A stretch of 50,473 bases of DNA. Origin: an uncultured Saprospiraceae bacterium (GTDB taxonomy: Bacteria; Bacteroidota; Bacteroidia; Chitinophagales; Saprospiraceae). Shown here piece by piece: positions 26,943-35,514 of the stretch. Positions within the stretch are counted from its first letter, which is position 1; each line of letters opens with the position of its first letter. Made by a program: the position numbers and the translations under genes. The stretch is taken from NCBI GenBank assembly GCA_937951685.1, contig CALFBG010000183.1, positions 1 to 50,473 of the forward strand, given 5' to 3'. The notes beneath the pieces were generated by a model. It ran no database searches, was not told the DNA's origin, and worked only from the letters and a program-made list of their open reading frames with translations.

Positions 26943-27692
26943 ATGAATAAACTAATATCCCTTTTTATCTTATTTTTTATTTTAAAAACCTGCACTGCAC
27001 AAGAACTAGAAAAAGCCCGTTTTTTTATTTATCCAGAAACTTCTGTCCTAAGTATCAACAACTCAACGTACAGCATTGATTCAAGTGCATTTCCTTTAGT
27101 ACTCCAACTGCCAGAAGGATCATACCCCTTGCAGATATGGTCGCCTAAATATGATGTGATACGAGATACTTTAGTAGTCAAAAAAAATGGAAGTAATACT
27201 TATAAAAAAAGACTTGTCGTTCTAAGCCCAGAGTTTAAATCATATAAAAAAGAACTAACTAATTATACGAATCAAAGATTTAAAAATAATCTATTAAAAA
27301 TTGGATTACCAACAGTTAACTTATTAGCCTTATGGTTAGCATATGACGGAGGGAGTATTCGAAAAATTTCAGACTCAAAAGAGAAAGTCAATTTTCACAG
27401 AAATGCCTTTATTAATTCCGTATCGCCTTCGATAATAGCAAGTGAAAGGGATAATTTTGAAAAAAGCCTAGAAAAATACAATAGCCAAAGAAGAATGCTT
27501 AGAAATAAACGTATAGTAGGTTTTTCTATCGTAGCGCTTTCCAGTTTCTTTTCCTATAAAATCATAAAAAAGAGTAACAAAAATAAACCAACTAAAAAGC
27601 CAACTTACGCTCCCAAAAATCCATTAGTTTTTGAATATTTGGAACTTAATATATTCTCGAATAGTGGTGTAACACTTCACTTTAATTTCTAA
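26943..27692 (+). CDS. hypothetical exported protein with PEGA-like domain
   Basis: 249 residues with a signal peptide (LISLFILFFILKTCTAQ, cut after about residue 20). Residues about 25-95 form a beta-rich PEGA-like domain (LVLQLPEGSYPLQIWSPKYD, then RDTLVVKKNG). Two hydrophobic segments follow: IGLPTVNLLALWLAY near 120 and VGFSIVALSSFFSYKII near 192. The tail is strongly basic (KKSNKNKPTKKP). The DNA is visibly more AT-rich than its neighbours, and it sits between two dead insertion sequences, so it may be acquired. Function unknown; paired with the next gene 4 bp downstream. Confidence 0.6.
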   Translation: MNKLISLFILFFILKTCTAQELEKARFFIYPETSVLSINNSTYSIDSSAFPLVLQLPEGSYPLQIWSPKYDVIRDTLVVKKNGSNTYKKRLVVLSPEFKSYKKELTNYTNQRFKNNLLKIGLPTVNLLALWLAYDGGSIRKISDSKEKVNFHRNAFINSVSPSIIASERDNFEKSLEKYNSQRRMLRNKRIVGFSIVALSSFFSYKIIKKSNKNKPTKKPTYAPKNPLVFEYLELNIFSNSGVTLHFNF

Positions 27693-27696
27693 TCTT

Positions 27697-28056
27697 ATGT
27701 ATAAAAATATAGTTACTTTAGTATCAATACTTAGTATGCTTCTATTCAGTTGTAACGAGAACATTGATGATTTACCGTATAGCCCTTATGAAGATGAAAA
27801 CTTTGAACTAATTACAATAACAAATTTCACTTATGACGGATGGACATTAGTGGCAAATTTTGAAGCCAATGTGAAAAGAATACATTCCGTAGTCGTTTTC
27901 AAAAACGACAGTCAAATTGCGATCATTCGTGACGTAAACCAAAATTCCTTTGTGACAAGTAATTTTGCTTCTAACACTACAACTTGTTTTAGTCTAGCAT
28001 TTATTGATAGTCAAGAAAATATATCCAGAAAAGGGAATACTATTTGTGTAGACTAA
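27697..28056 (+). CDS. hypothetical lipoprotein
   Basis: 119 residues with a lipobox (SILSMLLFSCNEN, Cys19). The rest is acidic and beta-rich (ITITNFTYDGWTLVANFEAN), like a small Ig-fold domain. It starts 4 bp after the previous gene, so they are one operon. The stop at 28054-28056 is immediately followed by an IS66 transposase remnant on the other strand, so the gene's 3' end may have been set by an insertion. Not recognised. Confidence 0.6.
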   Translation: MYKNIVTLVSILSMLLFSCNENIDDLPYSPYEDENFELITITNFTYDGWTLVANFEANVKRIHSVVVFKNDSQIAIIRDVNQNSFVTSNFASNTTTCFSLAFIDSQENISRKGNTICVD

Positions 28057-28252
28057 AAAAAAACGCCCACATTTGTCCACGATATACCGCGCCGATTTTG
28101 TTTTTTGCCAAAACAGGAATCCGCGTTTCATCTCCTTGCACATAGCCTTCAGCTAAATTCAGCTAAAATTTCTCCAATTAATAAATCGTAAAGTGGCTTC
28201 AAGCTTTCAGCTCCGGCATGGAACCAGTTATGTAGATTTATTTGTCTTAATA
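28057..28252 (-). pseudogene. IS66 family transposase fragment, frameshifted
   Basis: Reading the minus strand, LHNWFHAGAESLKPLYDLL then IGEILAE is joined to EGYVQGDETRIPVL and KNKIGAVYRGQMWAF after a frame change. This matches the IS66 (TnpC) catalytic-domain entry, including the first catalytic Asp in QGDET. The frame change is a tandem 10-bp duplication (28148-28157 and 28158-28167, plus-strand TTCAGCTAAA). Removing one copy restores the frame exactly. The fragment ends at the neighbouring gene's stop codon, and no other IS66 parts remain. Confidence 0.82.
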
Positions 28253-28375
28253 CTTAAGTAGGCTTACCTAATAAATCGGCTATTTTTATTTTTATTATTT
28301 TGAATTTTTTAGATTAAATTTAGAGGTGTTATTTTATTAATACAGCCGAAAATTAGTTTAACCAAAGGACTTACC
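28253..28375. other. AT-rich leader before the methyltransferase
   Basis: Very AT-rich; no gene and no exact TAnnTTTG box. It probably holds the promoter of the downstream gene but none can be defined. Confidence 0.3.
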
Positions 28376-29215
28376 ATGCAAAAGGAAATCTTAAACTATC
28401 AAGATGATAAAATCGTAAATATCTACGATGAAATAAATTTGTGGAGCGCGCCTTTCGGAAGATTATTATTGGAAAACATTCCAATGGAAAAAGGGATGAC
28501 GATTGTGGATATTGGCTTTGGCACTGGCTTTCCACTGATTGAACTGAGTCAACGATTTGGAGAAACGAGTACGATTTACGGCATAGATATTTGGCGAGCA
28601 GCTATCGCCAGAGCGAGGGAAAAAATTAAAATACTAGGCTTAAACAATATAGAAATCTTGGAAGAAAGTGCTTCCAACATAAGTATCCGCGATCAAAGCA
28701 TTGATTTGGTGACGTCAAATTTAGGGATCAATAATTTTGCTGAGAAAGAAAAAGTATACGCTGAGGTGTACCGGATTTTAAAACCAAACGCTTGTCTCGC
28801 GTTAACTACCAATCCCATCGGCACTTTCCAAGAGCTATTTGAGCTATTTGAAGAAAGTATGACTGCAATCGGCGCCGTAGCTGCAAGCAACCGACTAAGC
28901 AACTACATTGCCAATAGAAACACCGCAGCGCAAATTATCGAGCAATTTGCAGCGTTTAACTTTAAGTTACGGAAACGAAAAGCAGATTCGACGAACATGA
29001 GATTTATGGATGCAGAAAGCTTACTGCATCATAGTTTGATTAGAATTGCGTTCAGAGCAACGTGGGACCAAATCATTGGCGCTGAAAACAAAGTAGCTTT
29101 TTATGATCAGCTAGTTGTACGCCTAAATCGTCGCATTGCCACACAGGGCGCATTTAAAATGACGATTCCATTATTGTATTTGGAATTTGAAAAGGTTTCT
29201 AAAAATAAGCTGTAG
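28376..29215 (+). CDS. class I SAM-dependent methyltransferase
   Basis: 279 residues, cytoplasmic. Motif I is VDIGFGTGFPLIEL (about 44-57), followed by the acidic ribose-binding residue in IYGIDIWRAAI, motif II near SIDLVTSNLGINNF and motif III VYRILKPNACLALTT. The spacing fits the Methyltransf_11/25 group (UbiE-like fold). The substrate is not predictable. The gene converges with gltD, stop to stop, across about 25 bp. Confidence 0.9.
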   Translation: MQKEILNYQDDKIVNIYDEINLWSAPFGRLLLENIPMEKGMTIVDIGFGTGFPLIELSQRFGETSTIYGIDIWRAAIARAREKIKILGLNNIEILEESASNISIRDQSIDLVTSNLGINNFAEKEKVYAEVYRILKPNACLALTTNPIGTFQELFELFEESMTAIGAVAASNRLSNYIANRNTAAQIIEQFAAFNFKLRKRKADSTNMRFMDAESLLHHSLIRIAFRATWDQIIGAENKVAFYDQLVVRLNRRIATQGAFKMTIPLLYLEFEKVSKNKL

Positions 29216-29240
29216 TGTATCGCGATAGGCTGATTGTGGA

Positions 29241-30698
29241 TTAAACCGCTAACATAGCGCCCTGACGAATAGATTCCTTACCAAAGAAATCTTGATGAAG
29301 TGCAGCAGCGGCTTGTCTACCTTCCGCGATTGCCCAAACGACTAAAGACTGACCTCGGCGCATATCTCCAGCAGCGTATACCTTTGCTACGGAAGTCCGA
29401 TAGTCTTGAGTTGCTACATTACCCCGTTGATCCAAAGCTAAGCCTAATTGATTGAGCAAGCCTTCTTTTTGTGGATGCACAAAGCCAATGGCCAAAAATG
29501 CGCGTTCGCAAGGAATTACCTTTTTTGAGTTTGGTATTTCTACCATTTTATGATTTTGATGTTCTCCTTTTTTCCACGTTACGTTTACGATTTCTATTCC
29601 AGATAAATGAACGCCATCCGCTGCAACAAATTTTTTCGTAAGCATTGCCCATTGTCGGTCGCACCCTTCTTCGTGGGAAGAACTTGTTCGCAAAACCATT
29701 GGCCAATTTGGCCATAAATCATCGGCTTTCCGTAGGGTTGGTGGCTTGGACAATAATTCAATTTGGGTAACTGATTTGGCCTTGAGTCGTTTGGCCGTTC
29801 CCACGCAATCTGCGCCCGTATCACCACCGCCAATGACCATTACATGCTTATCAGCTACGTCAATATTCGCTGCTTCACTCAATACTTCACCGGCTACCAT
29901 TCGGTTTTTTTGTTCTAAGAAATCCATTGCAAAGTATACCCCTTTCAAACTTCTACCTTTAATCGGCAAATCTCTTGGAATCGTAGCACCGCCCGTTAGG
30001 ACGACGGCATCATATTTTTCTAATAGTTCATCTCCTTGAAGATCGTATCCTACATTAACCGAAGTAAGCATAGAGATTCCTCCGGCTTTCATCACCTCGA
30101 TTCTTCGATCGATGATATTTTTTTCTAGCTTAAAGTCAGGGATTCCATATCTTAACAAACCGCCAATTTTATCATTCCGCTCGTAAAGCGTAACCAAATA
30201 TCCCATTTGATTTAACTGATCTGCGCACGCCATGCCCGCAGGACCAGAACCAACTACAGCTACCGCAATTCCGTTGCGGTCGATATTTTTAGCCGCTTGC
30301 ACCCAGCCCTCCTTAAACGCACGTTCAATGATTGACTTTTCGAGGTATTCAATCGTTACGGGATCGCTATTAATATTGAGTACACAAGAGGCTTCGCAGG
30401 GAGCAGGACATATTCTTCCCGTAAATTCTGGGAAATTATTCGTAGCGGATAGTATTTGGTATGCACGTTTCCAGTTTCCCTGATGCACCGCTTCGTTAAA
30501 GTCTGGAATGATATTACCCAAAGGACAAGCTTGATGACAAAACGGAACACCACAGTCCATACATCTAGCAGATTGCTGCGACAGTAAGTTTTTTTGTGGA
30601 GGAAGATAAAATTCCTTAAAATGAGCAATTCGGTGATTTGCGGCTTCTTTACTTGGCAGCTCTCGTGGGTATTTTTGAAATCCTTTTTTGTCTCCCAT
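29241..30698 (-). CDS. gltD: glutamate synthase small subunit
   Basis: 485 residues, full length. It passes electrons from NADPH to the large subunit for glutamate synthesis from glutamine and 2-oxoglutarate. Near the N-terminus the Cys-rich motifs CMDCGVPFCHQACPLGN and CPAPCEASC bind two [4Fe-4S] clusters. VVGSGPAGMACADQL is the FAD site, VIGGGDTGADCVG the NADPH site, and AAGDMRRGQSLVVWAI the C-terminal FAD contact. It starts 57 bp after the gltB stop and is read from the same transcript. Confidence 0.96.
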   Translation of the reverse strand: MGDKKGFQKYPRELPSKEAANHRIAHFKEFYLPPQKNLLSQQSARCMDCGVPFCHQACPLGNIIPDFNEAVHQGNWKRAYQILSATNNFPEFTGRICPAPCEASCVLNINSDPVTIEYLEKSIIERAFKEGWVQAAKNIDRNGIAVAVVGSGPAGMACADQLNQMGYLVTLYERNDKIGGLLRYGIPDFKLEKNIIDRRIEVMKAGGISMLTSVNVGYDLQGDELLEKYDAVVLTGGATIPRDLPIKGRSLKGVYFAMDFLEQKNRMVAGEVLSEAANIDVADKHVMVIGGGDTGADCVGTAKRLKAKSVTQIELLSKPPTLRKADDLWPNWPMVLRTSSSHEEGCDRQWAMLTKKFVAADGVHLSGIEIVNVTWKKGEHQNHKMVEIPNSKKVIPCERAFLAIGFVHPQKEGLLNQLGLALDQRGNVATQDYRTSVAKVYAAGDMRRGQSLVVWAIAEGRQAAAALHQDFFGKESIRQGAMLAV

Positions 30699-30754
30699 AT
30701 CTTTTTTAGTTTGTCTTGTGGCTTGAATAAAATTTGAATTACTTTGTGTGCTTA

Positions 30755-33700
30755 TCAGGCAATGGCAGATTGTTGTTTCTCTTTGCTAAGCATCGCCTTC
30801 AGTTCCTTGGGGAAGATCTTGACGAAATTAGATTGTTCGGCATCCCAATTGCTTAAAATCGCGCGTGCAGTTTGGCTAAAAGTCATTTCAAAATATTGTT
30901 TCACCTTCTCCTTAAGCTGCATTTTATCCTCTTCTTCTAAGCTTTCGACCCATACCATATCATGATTAATGTTTGTTAATAAATTATCCTGTTTGCGGTA
31001 AATAAAAGCAAGTCCACCGCTCATCCCCGCCGCAAAATTTCTTCCGATTTTCCCCAACACAATAACACGACCACCAGTCATATACTCACAGCCGTTATCG
31101 CCAATTCCTTCTAGAATCGCATCGGCACCACTATTGCGTACACCAAACCGATCTCCCGCAAGGCCTTTGATCAATACCGTACCGGAGGTTGCCCCGTATA
31201 AAGCAACATTGCCCACAATAATATTTTCTTCCGACGGGTAAATACTTTCGCGATCGGGAACCAAGCATATTTTTGCCCCGCTCAGTCCTTTACCAAAATA
31301 ATCATTGGCTTCTCCTTCCAAAAAGAGACTCAGTCCTTTTGCCGCAAAGGCACCAAAACTCTGCCCTGCGCTGCCTTTAAATTGCAGCTTGATACTATCC
31401 GTTGGTAATCCTTGAGCGCCATATCTTTTTGCTATTTCGTGAGACAACATGGTGCCTACTGCGCGATGTGTATTTTTTATTTCAAAAACTTCATTTAGTT
31501 GACTATTACTAGGACTTGTCCAATCAACTTGTTGGATCAAGCGTCGATCAAGAACCGTTTCTAGTTCGTGGTCTTGTTGCTTACTCGCATACAAGCTTTG
31601 ATTTTTACCGGGATCAAATTGATAGAGTAAAGCTTCCAGTTTGAGGTTTTTGGTTTTCCAATGTTTGTCAATTTGATCGATAGCGAGTAAGTCTGTTCTT
31701 CCGACCAATTCGTTCACGGTTCGGACACCGAGCGTTGCCATAATTTCTCTTAGATCCGCTGCTAGAAAATGGAAGTAGTTCACCAAATATTCCACCTTAC
31801 CTGTGAATTTTTTACGGAGCGTAGGATCTTGCGTTGCAATTCCTACCGGGCAAGTATTTAAATGACATTTACGCATGAGTATACAGCCCTCTACGACGAG
31901 TGCGGCAGTAGCGACTCCCCATTCTTCTGCGCCCAGCATCGTTGCAATGGCTAAATCTCTTCCCGTTCGTATTTGTCCATCTGCCTGTAACACCACTCGA
32001 TCTCTGAGCTTATTTTTAACGAGTGTCTGATGCGTTTCCGCAAGTCCCAGTTCCCACGGAAGACCAGCATGTCGAATGGAACTCAAGGGAGAAGCACCCG
32101 TTCCGCCATCTGCACCACTAATTAAAATATGGTCGGCATGGGCTTTAGTTACTCCCGAAGCAATGACGCCAACCCCAGACTTTGAGACTAGCTTAACGCT
32201 AATCCGAGCAGCTTGATTCGCATTCTTTAAATCAAAAATTAATTGAGCTAGGTCTTCTATACTATAAATATCATGATGAGGTGGCGGGGAAATGAGTCCA
32301 ACGCCAGGCGTAGCGTGCCGAACTTTGGCAATATGCTTATCTACTTTATGGCCGGGGAGTTGTCCCCCTTCTCCTGGTTTAGCGCCTTGTGCCATTTTTA
32401 TTTGTAACTCTTCGGCATTCGTTAGATAATTAATGGTTACGCCAAACCTACCAGAAGCTATTTGTTTGATGGCGGACTTCATGCTATCTCCCTGCTTCAA
32501 TACCTCGAAGCGGCGTTCATCTTCGCCCCCTTCGCCACTATTGCTTTTTCCACCAATGCGATTCATCGCAATGGCTAACGTGCTATGTGCTTCGTGGCTA
32601 ATCGAACCAAAAGACATTGCCCCCGTGACAAAGCGTTGGAGTATTTTTTCTACGGGCTCTACTGCTGCCAAAGGAATGGGTTGCGTATCTTTTTTAATTT
32701 TCAAAAAAGATCTTAGGGTACTAGCATTGGTAGCGACGCGATCAATTTCTTTAGTGAATAACTTATAGGTTTGGTACTCGTTTAAGCGCGTTGCATGTTG
32801 GAGTAAGTGAATGGATTGCGGGTTGAAGAGGTGAAATTCTCCCGTTTTTTTCCATTGGTGCAGCCCAAGATCCGGTAAAATTGGTGCGTTGTTTTTAGCA
32901 AAGGCAAGTTGATGTTTTACGCTAAGTTCTTTTTGTAAACCTTCAAAACCAATACCTCCAATCCGGCTAATGGTACCTTTGAAACATTTGTCTACTACTT
33001 TTTGATTGATTCCTAAGGCTTCAAAAGTTTGTGCCCCTTTGTAAGAATTGAGTGTTGAGATACCCAGCTTGGACATTATTTTGAGTAAGCCTTTCTCGGC
33101 AGCTTTGAGATAAGAATCTGTTAGTGCCGTAGCATTCAAATGTCCCATTTTTTTGGCTAATGCTTTGCAGGTTTCGAAGGTCAAATAAGGATAAATAGCA
33201 TCTGCGCCGTAGGATAGCAATGTAGCAATATGTTGTGTTTCCCAAATATCTCCTCCCTCAACGATCAATGAAACCTTCTTGCGTTTTCCCCGAGCGATCA
33301 GAAAATGATGAATGCTACCAATGGCAAGCAAGCTAGGAATCGCGAGATGATCTTTATCAATTGCTCGATCACTCAGACAAATGAGATTGGAATGAAAGAT
33401 TGCCATTTCAACTTCATTGTTAATTCGATTAAGGGCCGCTTCGATTCCTTCACTAGCTTCAAAAACTAGAGAAACTTTTGTGAAGTGGAATTTTGCTTGC
33501 TGGAGCCCTTGAATTTTTTCGAATATCTCGGAGGAAAGCAGGGGAGAGGCTAGTCTTAGCACGGCAGCTTCCTGTGGTCGAATCGTAATTACTCTGCCCG
33601 TACCACCTAAGTAAGTTTGCAAAGACATAAAAAAACGTTCTCGTAAAGAATCAATTGGAGGATTCGTAACCTGTGCAAATTGTTGCTTGAAATAATTTGC

Positions 33701-35260
33701 AGGATGTTGGGCTATCTTTGATAAAATAGCGAGTGGAATATCTGCGCCCATTGATCCAATGGGTTCTTTAGCTTCCGTCGCCATTGTTTTAATAATTAGA
33801 TCTTCATCTTCTTTAGAAAATCCAAATGCGATTTGTTTTTGATGTAATTCTTCGGAACTGACTAATACTTTTGATTTAGTCCTAGTATGTTCCAAGTCTT
33901 TGATGTCAAGTGTGTAGGTATCAATCCAATCTTGGTAAGGGAATTGTTTACAAATTTTTGCTTTAACTTCTTCGTCTGAAATGATTCTTTTTTCATCCAG
34001 ATCAATGAGTAACATTTTACCCGGCTGTAGCCTAGATTTTTTAATAATCTTAGCTTGATCTAACTTCAAACATCCCGCTTCGCTCCCCATAATGATAATT
34101 CCATCTGCGGTGATCGTATACATAGAAGGACGTAGCCCATTCCGATCTATCGCAGCACCAACGATGGTTCCGTCGGTAAAACAAATAGAAGCAGGACCAT
34201 CCCAAGGTTCCATGATGGCATCGTGAAATTTATAAAATGCTTTTTTGTATTCGGGAAGTGCTTCATCGTTTTGCCAAGCTTCGGGAATCATCATCATCAT
34301 CGCATGGGCTAAGGATCGACCGCTGCGCAACAAAAATTCTAAGACATTATCAAAGTTTCCTGAATCCGAAATATAAGGATCACAGATTGGTAAAATATTT
34401 TTAAATTTAGGATCAAACGTATTTGAAAGCTGAAGTCGTTTTTCTCTTGCTTGCCACCAATTGATATTTCCTTGAATGGTATTGATTTCACCATTATGAG
34501 AGATACATCTAAAGGGTTGTGCGAGCTTCCATTTGGGAATGGTGTTGGTGCTAAATCGGCTATGCACAATGGCTAAGGCACTAGTATAAGATTGATCTTG
34601 TAAGTCTAAGAAATAGGAGCGGAGTTGTACCGCAGATAATTGCCCTTTATAAACAATGGTTTTAGCAGAAAAGGAACTAATATAAAAATCATCAATGAGA
34701 CTCGCGTCCTGTTGATAAGCGTCATTTAAGATAGAGGACTTTAAGAAGAATAATTTGTTTTCTAATCCTTCCGGTGCACGATTTTCTTTGAACTTTACAA
34801 ACCATTGTTCCATATCTGGCTCCGTTTCCAAAGCCATTGAGCCGATCATTGAATGATCTACAGGGACGGCTCTCGTCATGCAGCATTCCATCTCATAGAA
34901 ATGGATATGCTTTTTAATAATGGTTTTACAAAACTGCTTTTTGATCGGATCCTTAGGAAAAAAAAACATACCGACGCCATACTTCTTGAAGTCAGGGATA
35001 TTGATGCCCGTTGCTCGTGCGATGTTTACAAAAAAATGGTGCGGTATCTGGGTAAGAATACCTGCCCCGTCACCTGTGTTTTTCTCTGCCCCACAAGCCC
35101 CTCTATGTTTCATGTTTTCCAAAACAGTCAAAGCAGAATCGACGATGTAATGGCTAGGAGTAGCCTTTAAATCGCATAATAAGCCCACTCCACAAGCATC
35201 TTTTTCTAGCTCCGGCGTGTAGAGTCCCTCTCTTGGTCGCGCCTTATTTTTTTTCATCAT
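30755..35260 (-). CDS. gltB: glutamate synthase large subunit
   Basis: 1,501 residues from the ATG at 35260; a TTG at 35275 would add five. The class II amidotransferase domain begins at DACGVGL, where the Cys (about 23) becomes the catalytic N-terminal residue after processing. FMN/2-oxoglutarate-binding glutamate-synthase barrel: GGKSNSGEGGED, PGEGGQLPGHKV and SGADGGTGASPL. CHLNTCPVGIATQ holds the [3Fe-4S] cysteines. The last 250 residues (GANDYFGKGLSGAK, NVALYGATSG, MTGGRVIVLG) are the GxGxG beta-helix. It lies downstream of PII and Amt, a nitrogen-assimilation locus. Confidence 0.97.
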   Translation of the reverse strand: MMKKNKARPREGLYTPELEKDACGVGLLCDLKATPSHYIVDSALTVLENMKHRGACGAEKNTGDGAGILTQIPHHFFVNIARATGINIPDFKKYGVGMFFFPKDPIKKQFCKTIIKKHIHFYEMECCMTRAVPVDHSMIGSMALETEPDMEQWFVKFKENRAPEGLENKLFFLKSSILNDAYQQDASLIDDFYISSFSAKTIVYKGQLSAVQLRSYFLDLQDQSYTSALAIVHSRFSTNTIPKWKLAQPFRCISHNGEINTIQGNINWWQAREKRLQLSNTFDPKFKNILPICDPYISDSGNFDNVLEFLLRSGRSLAHAMMMMIPEAWQNDEALPEYKKAFYKFHDAIMEPWDGPASICFTDGTIVGAAIDRNGLRPSMYTITADGIIIMGSEAGCLKLDQAKIIKKSRLQPGKMLLIDLDEKRIISDEEVKAKICKQFPYQDWIDTYTLDIKDLEHTRTKSKVLVSSEELHQKQIAFGFSKEDEDLIIKTMATEAKEPIGSMGADIPLAILSKIAQHPANYFKQQFAQVTNPPIDSLRERFFMSLQTYLGGTGRVITIRPQEAAVLRLASPLLSSEIFEKIQGLQQAKFHFTKVSLVFEASEGIEAALNRINNEVEMAIFHSNLICLSDRAIDKDHLAIPSLLAIGSIHHFLIARGKRKKVSLIVEGGDIWETQHIATLLSYGADAIYPYLTFETCKALAKKMGHLNATALTDSYLKAAEKGLLKIMSKLGISTLNSYKGAQTFEALGINQKVVDKCFKGTISRIGGIGFEGLQKELSVKHQLAFAKNNAPILPDLGLHQWKKTGEFHLFNPQSIHLLQHATRLNEYQTYKLFTKEIDRVATNASTLRSFLKIKKDTQPIPLAAVEPVEKILQRFVTGAMSFGSISHEAHSTLAIAMNRIGGKSNSGEGGEDERRFEVLKQGDSMKSAIKQIASGRFGVTINYLTNAEELQIKMAQGAKPGEGGQLPGHKVDKHIAKVRHATPGVGLISPPPHHDIYSIEDLAQLIFDLKNANQAARISVKLVSKSGVGVIASGVTKAHADHILISGADGGTGASPLSSIRHAGLPWELGLAETHQTLVKNKLRDRVVLQADGQIRTGRDLAIATMLGAEEWGVATAALVVEGCILMRKCHLNTCPVGIATQDPTLRKKFTGKVEYLVNYFHFLAADLREIMATLGVRTVNELVGRTDLLAIDQIDKHWKTKNLKLEALLYQFDPGKNQSLYASKQQDHELETVLDRRLIQQVDWTSPSNSQLNEVFEIKNTHRAVGTMLSHEIAKRYGAQGLPTDSIKLQFKGSAGQSFGAFAAKGLSLFLEGEANDYFGKGLSGAKICLVPDRESIYPSEENIIVGNVALYGATSGTVLIKGLAGDRFGVRNSGADAILEGIGDNGCEYMTGGRVIVLGKIGRNFAAGMSGGLAFIYRKQDNLLTNINHDMVWVESLEEEDKMQLKEKVKQYFEMTFSQTARAILSNWDAEQSNFVKIFPKELKAMLSKEKQQSAIA

Positions 35261-35275
35261 GACTGTTTTTTTCAA

Positions 35276-35514
35276 AGTGATTTGCGGTGACCAATACTAG
35301 TTTCAGTCGGATGAAACTCAACTTCTGACAAGACAAAAGTTAGGTATGACCACCGCTTAATAAGGAGGCGTTTTAGTAAAGTTGTTCTTTAATACAGTAG
35401 ACATTATTCGAAAAGAGAATCTAAAACTATAACTAACGGATTATCAATACTCATTTTTCTGCAAAAAGAACTTTCGAATAAAGTCTACTGTAGACTAATA
35501 GGCTATAAATTTTA
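35276..35514. promoter_or_regulatory. gltB leader region
   Basis: 239 bp between the amt stop and gltB start. It holds the long inverted repeat described separately, a 6-bp hairpin (AGTTTC/GAAACT, about 35294-35313) and a TAACTTTTG sequence that is one base longer than the promoter consensus. It probably controls gltBD expression (inference). Confidence 0.4.
35394..35491. repeat. imperfect inverted repeat, 21-22 bp arms
   Basis: Left arm 35394-35415 (ACAGTAGACATTATTCGAAA plus AG) and right arm 35471-35491 are reverse complements except for one mismatch and one extra A, around a 55-bp spacer. The right arm also contains the small palindrome GTCTAC-T-GTAGAC (35483-35495). It could be an operator pair, an amt terminator, an attenuator before gltB, or a small mobile repeat. 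Confidence 0.7.

Noticed and set aside
32433..35170. Plus-strand frames of up to 111 codons inside gltB
   Set aside because: They are antisense to the full-length glutamate synthase large subunit.
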